This document shows positions 1 through 4,730 of a DNA stretch of 7,998 bases, piece by piece. This stretch comes from an uncultured bacterium (GTDB lineage: Bacteria; Patescibacteriota; Minisyncoccia; Phycocordibacterales; CAIZLB01), in the NCBI GenBank assembly GCA_903952785.1, contig CAJBHC010000019.1:1-7998 (forward strand), written 5' to 3'. The first letter of the stretch is position 1. Each line of letters opens with the position of its first letter. The translations under genes and the position numbers were made by a program. Below the pieces are notes generated by a model. The model worked only from the letters and a program-made list of their open reading frames with translations. It was not told the origin of the DNA and did not search any database.

Positions 1-72
1 GGAGAATCAACAACACCACCAGATCGAACCACCAGAGCAGTTGAAAATGTTCTAGCGTCTAGGAGGCGTTAG
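1..72 (+). CDS. 3' end of an unidentified gene (partial)
   Basis: Frame 1 is open from the window edge to a TAG at 70-72 and encodes 23 residues ending in RAVENVLASRRR. Of the three forward frames it stays open longest, and its stop lies 13 bases before a hairpin terminator, which fits the end of a transcribed gene. The tail is polar and basic with no recognisable domain, so I assign no function. Frame 2 also reads 18 codons to a stop at 55 and cannot be excluded. Confidence 0.4.
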   Translation, partial: GESTTPPDRTTRAVENVLASRRR

Positions 73-85
73 CCTTCAGGATAGA

Positions 86-120
86 AACCACCGGCGATTA
101 AGCCGGTGGTTGTTCATTTT
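86..120 (+). terminator. Rho-independent terminator
   Basis: A perfect 10-bp GC-rich stem (AACCACCGGC at 86-95 pairing with GCCGGTGGTT at 102-111) has a 6-nt loop. A T-rich tail with TTTT at 117-120 follows. It lies just after the stop at 72 and before the AT-rich leader of the next gene, so it probably ends transcription of the truncated upstream gene. Confidence 0.7.
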
Positions 121-151
121 ATCTCTAACAGGAAGTTGTTTGGATTAAAAT

Positions 152-189
152 GGTTTAAAAAAAGGGTTTAAAAAAGGGTTTAAAAAAAG
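152..189 (+). repeat. Short A-rich tandem repeat, three copies
   Basis: Three head-to-tail copies of GGTTTAAAAAA(A)G, 12-13 bp each, run from 152 to 189. They differ only in the length of the A run (7, 6, 7). The phased A-tracts lie 21 to 58 bp upstream of the -10 element of the next gene. They could bend DNA or act as an UP-type element, or could simply be slippage-prone sequence. No coding role is visible. Confidence 0.7.
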
Positions 190-209
190 ATGCAAAACCC
201 CTTAATTTT

Positions 210-218
210 TGATATTAT
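210..218 (+). promoter_or_regulatory. Extended -10 promoter for the HEPN/nucleotidyltransferase pair
   Basis: TGA followed by TATTAT at 213-218 forms an extended -10 element. Only six bases separate it from the ATG at 225, so transcription would start at or next to the A of the start codon, giving a leaderless mRNA. There is no clear -35 and no Shine-Dalgarno site. Confidence 0.6.
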
Positions 219-224
219 AACCCT

Positions 225-617
225 ATGACAAAAAATGAAGCTCAAATAGTTCAATTTGAAAAGTCCTTAAAAAAACTTGGGGAAGTTTTGGAAATGATAA
301 AAAATACTCATGAGAATCATGACATATTTAGAGACTCTGCAATTCAACGTTTTGAAATAGCGTTTGATTTATGTTGGAAAACTCTAAAAGAATATTTAAG
401 AGAAAAACATGGAATAGAAACAGCATCACCTAAAAAAGTTTTTCAAGAGTCTTTTAAACAAGGTGTGATTGACAATGAAGATGTCTGGCTTACCATGACT
501 GATATGAGAAATGAGACTACGCACGCTTATGATGAATTGTTTGCGGAGAAGGTTTTAGTGGAATTACCAAATATTTATTCATCATTAGAAAAACTACTAT
601 GGATATTGAAGAAGTAA
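225..617 (+). CDS. HI0074-type HEPN protein (HepT-like toxin partner / nucleotidyltransferase substrate-binding protein)
   Basis: This 130-residue, all-helical-looking protein matches the HI0074 family of nucleotidyltransferase substrate-binding proteins in length and in signature blocks: RDSAIQRFEIAFDLCWKTLK, then SPKKVFQESFKQGVIDNEDVW, then MRNETTHAYDE. The last block contains R95-x4-H100-x-Y102, which is the RX4HXY motif of HEPN RNase toxins. In characterised HepT/MntA (type VII) systems this motif is the active site, and its tyrosine is AMPylated by the partner. The downstream gene encodes such a partner and overlaps this one by 19 bases, so they are almost certainly co-expressed. The start at 225 is set by a -10 element six bases upstream. 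The family and pairing are well supported. Whether it acts as an RNase toxin here is inference, because many HI0074/HI0073 pairs are uncharacterised. Confidence 0.9.
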   Translation: MTKNEAQIVQFEKSLKKLGEVLEMIKNTHENHDIFRDSAIQRFEIAFDLCWKTLKEYLREKHGIETASPKKVFQESFKQGVIDNEDVWLTMTDMRNETTHAYDELFAEKVLVELPNIYSSLEKLLWILKK

Positions 618-919
618 AAAAAGAGATTATTAATATTCTGAAGGAAGAGCTGAAAGATACAAAATGTAAAGCGTTCCTTTTTGGTTCAAGAGTGACTGGG
701 ACAGCAACAGAAAGGTCTGATATTGACGTTGGAATAGAATGTCTAGATACCGCCAACAGTGATTCAATTTTAGTACCAGTGCCAATAGAAATATTTTCCA
801 AAATAAAATCAAGATGCGAAGCAATTCGTACTTTATACTCAATTGATGTTGTTGATTTTTATTATTTGAACGATGATTTTAAAAAAGTGGCAAAGGTTAA
901 GATTGTAAACATTATATAA
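599..919 (+). CDS. MNT-family minimal nucleotidyltransferase (MntA/HI0073-like antitoxin candidate)
   Basis: This 106-residue protein has the polymerase-beta-type nucleotidyltransferase signature. G29-S30 is followed after ten residues by D41-x-D43 (GSX10DXD), inside the block LFGSRVTGTATERSDIDVG. A third acidic residue is probably D83 or D86 in SIDVVDF. The fold needs these carboxylates for metal-dependent NMP transfer. In type VII toxin-antitoxin systems the MntA protein transfers AMP to a tyrosine of the HEPN partner and silences it. The ATG lies inside the upstream HEPN gene (19-base overlap) with no Shine-Dalgarno site, so translation is probably coupled. The stop is one base before the dut ATG. 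Length and motif order are normal for the family. The antitoxin role is inferred from the pairing. Confidence 0.9.
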   Translation: MDIEEVKKEIINILKEELKDTKCKAFLFGSRVTGTATERSDIDVGIECLDTANSDSILVPVPIEIFSKIKSRCEAIRTLYSIDVVDFYYLNDDFKKVAKVKIVNII

Positions 920-920
920 T

Positions 921-1343
921 ATGAAAATAAAAATCAAAAGATTACACGCGGATGCTGTTGTGCCATCCTATGCTCACCCAGGGGATGTTGGGATGGATGT
1001 ATTTTCTCTTGAAGACTATGAGCTAAGACCTATGGAGAGAAAGATCTTTCCTGTTGGTTTTGCGATGGAGTTTCCTGCGGGGTTTGCTGCTATCATAAAA
1101 GACAAGAGTGGCTTGTCAATGAAATGTGGAATTCATACTATGGGCGGAGTTTTTGATTCTGGATATAGGGGAGAATACAATGTTAACTTGATTAATCTTG
1201 GTGGGGAACCATATAAAATATCTAAGGGCGACAAGATTGCGCAAATTATAATTTATCCAGTCGAGATTGCTGGTTTGGAAGAAGTTCCTGAATTATCAGA
1301 GTCTTCAAGGGGCGAGGGTAGGTTTGGTTCTACGGGTAAATAG
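921..1343 (+). CDS. dut: dUTP diphosphatase (trimeric dUTPase)
   Basis: Hydrolyses dUTP to dUMP and pyrophosphate, keeping uracil out of DNA and supplying dUMP for dTMP synthesis. The 140-residue length is typical of the homotrimeric family, and all five motifs are present in order. Motif 1 is around PGDVGMDVFS (20-29). Motif 2 is DKSGLS (61-66), where many members have RSGL. Motif 3 is GVFDSGYRGE (76-85), with D79 as the catalytic aspartate and Y82 lining the uracil pocket. Motif 4 is the GDKIAQIII block. Motif 5 is RGEGRFGSTGK (130-140), with the phenylalanine that stacks on the base. The ATG follows the nucleotidyltransferase stop by one base. A TATAAT touches the ATG directly and is too close to act as its -10, so expression probably depends on the upstream toxin-antitoxin-like operon. 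tmk, another dTTP-pathway gene, is next. Confidence 0.96.
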   Translation: MKIKIKRLHADAVVPSYAHPGDVGMDVFSLEDYELRPMERKIFPVGFAMEFPAGFAAIIKDKSGLSMKCGIHTMGGVFDSGYRGEYNVNLINLGGEPYKISKGDKIAQIIIYPVEIAGLEEVPELSESSRGEGRFGSTGK

Positions 1344-1414
1344 TAAGTTCAATTTGTGGCATGTTGGGTAAGGTGTTAGATAACATGTTTGGTGTATAAC
1401 TCATCTGAGGTTTG

Positions 1415-1423
1415 TGTTAGAAT
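1415..1423 (+). promoter_or_regulatory. Extended -10 promoter of tmk
   Basis: TGT then TAGAAT (1418-1423) is an extended -10 element, followed by eight bases and the ATG at 1432. It overlaps the upstream in-frame GTG at 1414, so that GTG would lie upstream of the transcription start. This supports the ATG at 1432 as the true start and predicts a leaderless mRNA. Confidence 0.6.
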
Positions 1424-1431
1424 TGAAATAT

Positions 1432-2070
1432 ATGACAACACCAATAAAACGCGGAAAATTTATTATTCTTGAAGGTGGTGAGGGGGCTGGTAAAAGCTCA
1501 CAACTTCGAGATATAAAAGAATTATATGGAGATAAAATAATTACAACGCGTGAACCAGGAGGTACTCCATATGCTGAAGAAATTAGACGTATTATTTTAA
1601 AATCAGAAAATGCAGATCAAGCGGATGCCAAAACTCACTTTGCATTGTTTTGGGCAGCAAGAGCGGATCATTTGAAAAATAAAATTATTCCAGCGCTAGA
1701 GAGTGGGATTAACGTTATCTCAGATAGATTTGACTCATCCACATTTGCATATCAAATTTATGGACAAGAAGCAAAAGAATTGGAGGGTTTCTTTTGGCAA
1801 ATGAGAGATTTCTATCTAGGTGACAATAAACCAGATATATATATCTATTTAGATGTTTCGGCCGAGGAGGGACTTAGAAGAAAAAGTTTTCAATCTGAAG
1901 ATGAAAATAACCACTTTGATGATAGAAAGGTTGATTTTCACAATAGGATGAGAAATGGTTTTACAGAGTTTTTGAAGAGGGTACCTAGCGTAGTAATAGA
2001 TGCAAACCCATCAAAAATGGAAGTCAAAAAGGCACTAATTGAAGCTGTCGATAAAATATTCGATTTTTAA
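1432..2070 (+). CDS. tmk: Thymidylate kinase
   Basis: Phosphorylates dTMP to dTDP with ATP, the step after dUTPase and thymidylate synthase in dTTP supply. With the ATG at 1432 the protein has 212 residues, the usual length. The P-loop is GGEGAGKS (15-22). TREPGGT (39-45) is the dTMP-binding DR(E/x)PGG region. SDRF (97-100) is the conserved DR[YF] base-binding motif. The lid is around LRRKSFQ to FHNRMRNGF. The P-loop lacks an arginine and the lid is arginine-rich, as in the bacterial (E. coli-like) type. An in-frame GTG at 1414 would add six residues, but it sits inside the extended -10 element, so the ATG is preferred. The gene is 88 bases after dut with its own promoter, so the two dTTP genes are neighbours but not necessarily one transcript. 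Confidence 0.95.
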   Translation: MTTPIKRGKFIILEGGEGAGKSSQLRDIKELYGDKIITTREPGGTPYAEEIRRIILKSENADQADAKTHFALFWAARADHLKNKIIPALESGINVISDRFDSSTFAYQIYGQEAKELEGFFWQMRDFYLGDNKPDIYIYLDVSAEEGLRRKSFQSEDENNHFDDRKVDFHNRMRNGFTEFLKRVPSVVIDANPSKMEVKKALIEAVDKIFDF

Positions 2071-2106
2071 GCGTAAAAATCGGGCCAAAATCAGCAGATT
2101 TTGGCC
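2061..2106. other. Two abutting perfect hairpins at the end of tmk
   Basis: Hairpin A pairs CGATTTTTA (2061-2069) with TAAAAATCG (2074-2082) across a 4-nt loop and contains the tmk stop codon. Hairpin B pairs GGCCAAAATC (2083-2092) with GATTTTGGCC (2097-2106) across AGCA and begins on the very next base. On the plus strand no T-tract follows B, so this is not a textbook terminator. Hairpin B's right arm includes TTGGCC (2101-2106), which is placed 18 bases before the next gene's -10 and could be its -35. The pair may terminate or protect the tmk mRNA, or regulate the next promoter. Confidence 0.6.
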
Positions 2107-2121
2107 ACACGACAATGAATG

Positions 2122-2130
2122 TGCTAAAAT
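2122..2130 (+). promoter_or_regulatory. Extended -10 promoter of the SDR gene
   Basis: TGC then TAAAAT (2125-2130) is an extended -10 element, eight bases before the ATG at 2139. A weak -35, TTGGCC, lies at 2101-2106 with an 18-bp spacer. The spacing to the ATG is the same as for tmk, and no Shine-Dalgarno site is present. The longer in-frame ATG at 2115 lies upstream of this element and is therefore unlikely to be used. Confidence 0.6.
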
Positions 2131-2138
2131 ATAAAAAT

Positions 2139-2972
2139 ATGCCAAAACTACAAAATAAAATTGCGTTTATAACAGGCGCCGCTGGGGGGATTGGAAAAAG
2201 TATTGCTGTGAAGTTCCTTTCAGAAGGGGCCACTGTTGTAATTTCTGATGTTTGCGATGAGCGGGGTGAGGTAACTGCAAAAGAGTTGGGTGAAAAATGC
2301 ACCTACATGCATTTGGATGTTTCAAAGGAAGAAGAGTGGCAAAAAGTATTGCAAACTGTATATGAAAATTTTGGAAAAATAAATATTTTAGTAAACAATG
2401 CCGGAATATTGGGATTAGAAAACCCTACCTGGGGACCACAAGATCCAGAGAATGCGTCCCTCGAAAGTTGGAAAATGGTCCATTCAATAAATAGTGATTC
2501 TGTATTTTTGGGTTGTAAGTATGCAATAAAATATATGAAGCAAAATGGAGTAAACGCCGTTGGAAAGCCAGTGGGTGGAGTCATTGTAAACATGTCTTCA
2601 CGTTCCGGAATGGTTGGAGTGCCTACAACTGCAGCTTATGCATCAAGCAAGGCATCAGTTAGAAATCATACAAAGTCTGTTGCACTTTATTGTGCTGGAC
2701 AAGGTTATAATATTAGATGTAACTCAATTCACCCTGCTGCAATTTTGACTCACATGTGGGAGTGTATGCTTGGCGATGAAAGTGTTAGAGATGAAAATAT
2801 AAAAAAGCTTTCTCATGATATTCCACTTGGTCACATGGGTACACCTGAGGACGTTGCTAACGTTGCTGCTTTTTTGGCATCCGATGAATCTGCTTTTATG
2901 ACCGGAGAGGAGTTGGTAATTGATGGAGGAATTTTGGCGGGGACATCAACGTCGCCAAGGAAAGGGGAGTAA
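2139..2972 (+). CDS. Short-chain dehydrogenase/reductase (classical SDR, NAD-preferring)
   Basis: A classical SDR of 277 residues. The cofactor loop is TGAAGGIG (12-19). D37 at the end of strand 2 suggests NAD(H) rather than NADP(H). NNAG is at 86-89. The catalytic residues are N118, S154, Y167 and K171, with Y-ASS-K as the YxxxK motif. After the active site, NSIHPAAILTHMWECMLGD forms the substrate-side loop, and GEELVIDGG near the end is the usual C-terminal block. All catalytic positions are intact, so it should be an active alcohol or hydroxyl oxidoreductase. The sequence resembles hydroxysteroid or cyclic-alcohol dehydrogenase-type SDRs from memory, but the substrate cannot be read from sequence. 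The start at 2139 is chosen over the ATG at 2115 because the -10 element lies between them. The next gene follows 25 bases later. Confidence 0.93.
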   Translation: MPKLQNKIAFITGAAGGIGKSIAVKFLSEGATVVISDVCDERGEVTAKELGEKCTYMHLDVSKEEEWQKVLQTVYENFGKINILVNNAGILGLENPTWGPQDPENASLESWKMVHSINSDSVFLGCKYAIKYMKQNGVNAVGKPVGGVIVNMSSRSGMVGVPTTAAYASSKASVRNHTKSVALYCAGQGYNIRCNSIHPAAILTHMWECMLGDESVRDENIKKLSHDIPLGHMGTPEDVANVAAFLASDESAFMTGEELVIDGGILAGTSTSPRKGE

Positions 2973-2983
2973 GTAATGATAAA

Positions 2984-2989
2984 TGAAAT
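2984..2989 (+). promoter_or_regulatory. Weak possible -10 of the PD-(D/E)XK nuclease gene
   Basis: TGAAAT ends eight bases before the ATG at 2998, the same spacing as at stronger promoters in this window. The match to TATAAT is poor, and the gene may instead be read through from the SDR promoter, since the gap is only 25 bases and holds no terminator. Confidence 0.25.
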
Positions 2990-2997
2990 AATAAAAC

Positions 2998-3858
2998 ATG
3001 GCTGACAAATATTCTGCAATTTGGGTGTCACACTCTTCAATGGGCGATTTTATAAAATGCCCCCGTCTTTATTATTTGCATAATGTGTATAAGAACCCAA
3101 AAACTGGGAAGAAAATAAATCTAGTAAGCCCTGCGCTTTCTTTAGGGTCTGCAGTGCATGAGGTGGTTGAAGGATTATCTGAATTTCCTGCTGAGAAGAG
3201 ATTTGAAAATCCACAGGCACTCTTGGATAAATATAATAAAGTTTGGGAGAAGTTTAGCGGAAAAAAAGGAGGATTTAAAACAGAGGAAGAGGAGGCTACG
3301 GCTAAGGTGCGTGGGGAGGAGATGATTAAAAGAGTAATGAATAATCCGGGGCCATTGAAGGAAAAAATCGTAAAACTTAAAGAGGATGGAATGTTGCCAA
3401 ACTTTTATCTATCAGAACCTGACAATATTATTTTATGTGGAAAAATTGACTGGCTGGGATATAAGCCGGAGGATAATAGTATTCATATTTTAGATTTTAA
3501 AACAGGAAAGCACGAGGAGAGCGGGGAATCATTGCAGTTGCCAATTTATCAATTGCTTTTAAATAAACTACAAAAGAGAAAAGTTTCTGGCGCATCTTAT
3601 TGGTATTTGGATTCTGATAATGAGCCAAAAGAAATTGAATTGCCTAATTTGGACGAATCTTACGAGAGAGTTTATAAAGTTGCAAAAGCGGTTGCTGATG
3701 CTCGGGCGCTATCTCAATCTGAAGGTCCTGAGAAAGCCTTTGTTTGTCATCGCGGGGAGAAGGGCTGTTTTGGTTGTGCTCCATTTGAAAAGATATTGCG
3801 TGGAGAGGCGGAGTTTTTGGGAAATGGCGAGTGGGGGCAGGAGATTTACATAGTGTAA
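2998..3858 (+). CDS. PD-(D/E)XK nuclease, RecB/Cas4/AddB-like with putative 4Fe-4S cysteines
   Basis: A 286-residue single-domain nuclease of the PDDEXK_1 (RecB/Cas4-like) type. In order: SHSSMGDFIKCPRLYYLHN with C21; H54 in LGSAVHE; D151 in GKIDWLGY; D166-F-K168 in HILDFKTGK; and Q180-x3-Y184 in QLPIYQ. Together these are the H-D-DxK-QxxxY metal-binding core. C250, C257 and C260 near the C terminus, with C21 far upstream, match the split one-plus-three cysteine pattern that binds a 4Fe-4S cluster in Cas4, Dna2 and AddB. No helicase or CRISPR genes are nearby, so a stand-alone role in DNA end processing or repair is more likely than Cas4 function, but this is inference. Its 3' end overlaps the convergent membrane-protein gene by 13 bp. 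Confidence 0.9.
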   Translation: MADKYSAIWVSHSSMGDFIKCPRLYYLHNVYKNPKTGKKINLVSPALSLGSAVHEVVEGLSEFPAEKRFENPQALLDKYNKVWEKFSGKKGGFKTEEEEATAKVRGEEMIKRVMNNPGPLKEKIVKLKEDGMLPNFYLSEPDNIILCGKIDWLGYKPEDNSIHILDFKTGKHEESGESLQLPIYQLLLNKLQKRKVSGASYWYLDSDNEPKEIELPNLDESYERVYKVAKAVADARALSQSEGPEKAFVCHRGEKGCFGCAPFEKILRGEAEFLGNGEWGQEIYIV

Positions 3859-4298
3859 TAATCTTCCTCCACATCATTTGCAACTTCACTATCCTCATTT
3901 TCATTTCCTATACTACGGCTACTTTCAAGATAAAATACAAGCAAAACCAATATATACGCCACGGTATCGACATCAAAAGTTCTGATGTCTGAAAAACCAA
4001 ACAATGCGCTAAAAATCAAAGCAATTGTTATAGAGTATGCTGTAGATAAAATTGCGATGTGTTTTCCACTTGAAACAACATACCACCTGTTGATAAGCTT
4101 AGCTGAATACTTGGTTCCCAACCAAGTACACGCCGGGTTAATTATTAGAGGCCACCACCCCAAATTATCTATATCAATTATCGAGTAATAATAAGGAATT
4201 CCAATTAATATTAAACCAATTACCGCTGTTGCCAGCATGCTATTTATCCAGTGCTCTCCAGCTATATAAAAATCGCTCTTTTCTTCTTTTTCACGCAT
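3846..4298 (-). CDS. Unidentified small integral membrane protein
   Basis: A 150-residue protein that I do not recognise. Hydrophobic stretches at about 20-41, 46-62, 80-102 and 112-125 suggest three or four membrane helices. The N terminus is short and charged (MREKEEKSD), the loop around 63-80 is basic, and the C-terminal tail is strongly acidic (ENEDSEVANDVEEDYY). No catalytic or transport motif is visible. A TATAAA eight bases upstream of the ATG on its own strand supports this start and a near-leaderless transcript. It is the only minus-strand gene in the window. It converges on the nuclease gene with a 13-bp overlap and diverges from the RhuM-Fic gene across a 432-bp gap full of palindromes, so it may belong to an inserted accessory segment. 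Confidence 0.75.
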   Translation of the reverse strand: MREKEEKSDFYIAGEHWINSMLATAVIGLILIGIPYYYSIIDIDNLGWWPLIINPACTWLGTKYSAKLINRWYVVSSGKHIAILSTAYSITIALIFSALFGFSDIRTFDVDTVAYILVLLVFYLESSRSIGNENEDSEVANDVEEDYYTM

Positions 4299-4306
4299 AA
4301 TATAGG

Positions 4307-4312
4307 TTTATA
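4307..4312 (-). promoter_or_regulatory. -10 element of the minus-strand membrane-protein gene
   Basis: On the minus strand TATAAA lies at 4312-4307, followed by eight bases and the ATG at 4298. The region around it is very AT-rich and offers other possible hexamers, so the exact element is uncertain. The spacing matches the plus-strand promoters of the window. Confidence 0.4.
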
Positions 4313-4417
4313 ATTTAATTATGTAAAAACATATTAAGTATATTTATTCTTTTAAAAAAAGATAGGGGGGTATTTCTAAGTTTAACTTTGAGGTCAGCGA
4401 GGTTTGATAATGAATAA

Positions 4418-4448
4418 ATGTACATGTTCCAAAATGGAACATGTACAT
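4418..4448. repeat. Palindrome P1: 14-bp arms, AAA spacer
   Basis: ATGTACATGTTCCA (4418-4431) is perfectly repeated inverted at 4435-4448 around AAA. Its 19-bp core, 4424-4442 (ATGTTCCA-AAA-TGGAACAT), is the exact reverse complement of the core of the palindrome inside the RhuM-Fic gene (4946-4964). No T-tract follows, so it is not a terminator. It is a likely protein-binding or recombination site. Confidence 0.9.
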
Positions 4449-4509
4449 ACGTAGTAATTACTCGAATCTTTGAAAAAAGCATTTTATGGGGCTATGTGTA
4501 TAGACCAAC

Positions 4510-4528
4510 TATCCGGAAATTCCGGATA
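4510..4528. repeat. Palindrome P2: 9-bp arms, 1-nt spacer
   Basis: TATCCGGAA (4510-4518), one central A, then TTCCGGATA (4520-4528). The arms are perfect. Its centre is 86 bp from that of P1. The sequence is unrelated to P1 but shares the arrangement of a perfect inverted repeat around an A-rich centre. No terminator tail follows. Confidence 0.85.
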
Positions 4529-4594
4529 ACTGAAATCACATTACAATTTATATATAAGAATGACTTTTAAGGCTAAATAACAAAATATATCGGT

Positions 4595-4619
4595 AACTGT
4601 TGCAAAAAATGCAACAGTT
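4595..4619. repeat. Palindrome P3: 10-bp arms, AAAAA spacer
   Basis: AACTGTTGCA (4595-4604) and TGCAACAGTT (4610-4619) are perfect inverted arms around AAAAA. Its centre is 88 bp from that of P2. The run CGATTT that follows is not a convincing terminator tail. It is the third, again different, palindrome in the region upstream of the RhuM-Fic gene. Confidence 0.85.
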
Positions 4620-4716
4620 CGATTTGTGATGGTTGTGTTTTTGACGATCATAATTCTAAGGAATTTCTTTGGCGATTCTTTAGAAAAACTTTATAGAGTC
4701 TTTGGGGTACATTTTA

Positions 4717-4722
4717 TATAAT
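4717..4722 (+). promoter_or_regulatory. Consensus -10 promoter of the RhuM-Fic gene
   Basis: A perfect TATAAT at 4717-4722 is followed by eight bases (TGGTGGCC) and the ATG at 4731. No good -35 is visible at 16-18 bp upstream, so activation or repression by a bound factor is plausible. An in-frame TTG at 4722 overlaps this hexamer and is rejected as a start. Confidence 0.65.
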
Positions 4723-4730
4723 TGGTGGCC

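Larger units (their letters stand above)
4299..4730. other. 432-bp palindrome-rich intergenic region between divergent genes
   Basis: I see no convincing gene here on either strand. It holds the minus-strand -10 near 4307, three strong palindromes (4418-4448, 4510-4528, 4595-4619) and a consensus TATAAT at 4717-4722 just before the RhuM-Fic gene. A G6 run lies at 4365-4370, a minor 10-bp palindrome AGTAATTACT at 4453-4462, and an imperfect inverted repeat at 4654-4663 / 4676-4685. A gap this long is exceptional among the tightly packed genes here, which points to regulatory or mobile-element function. Confidence 0.7.

Noticed and set aside
61..66. AGGAGG, a perfect Shine-Dalgarno-like hexamer
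   Set aside because: It encodes arginine codons at the end of the partial gene, and no start codon follows at a usable distance.
915..920. TATAAT directly before the dut ATG as a dut promoter
   Set aside because: The hexamer touches the start codon, so transcription would begin inside the gene. Read-through from the upstream pair is more likely.
3985..4188. Plus-strand 67-codon frame within the membrane-protein gene
   Set aside because: It is antisense to the better-supported minus-strand gene, lacks the -10 spacing seen elsewhere, and resembles no known protein.
4418..4619. CRISPR array or tandem terminators as an explanation of the three palindromes
   Set aside because: The arms differ in sequence, so they are not direct repeats, and none is followed by a T-tract typical of an intrinsic terminator.
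4641..4646. TTGACG as a -35 element for RhuM-Fic
   Set aside because: It lies about 70 bp from the TATAAT, far beyond a normal spacer, and no -10 lies 16-18 bp downstream of it.
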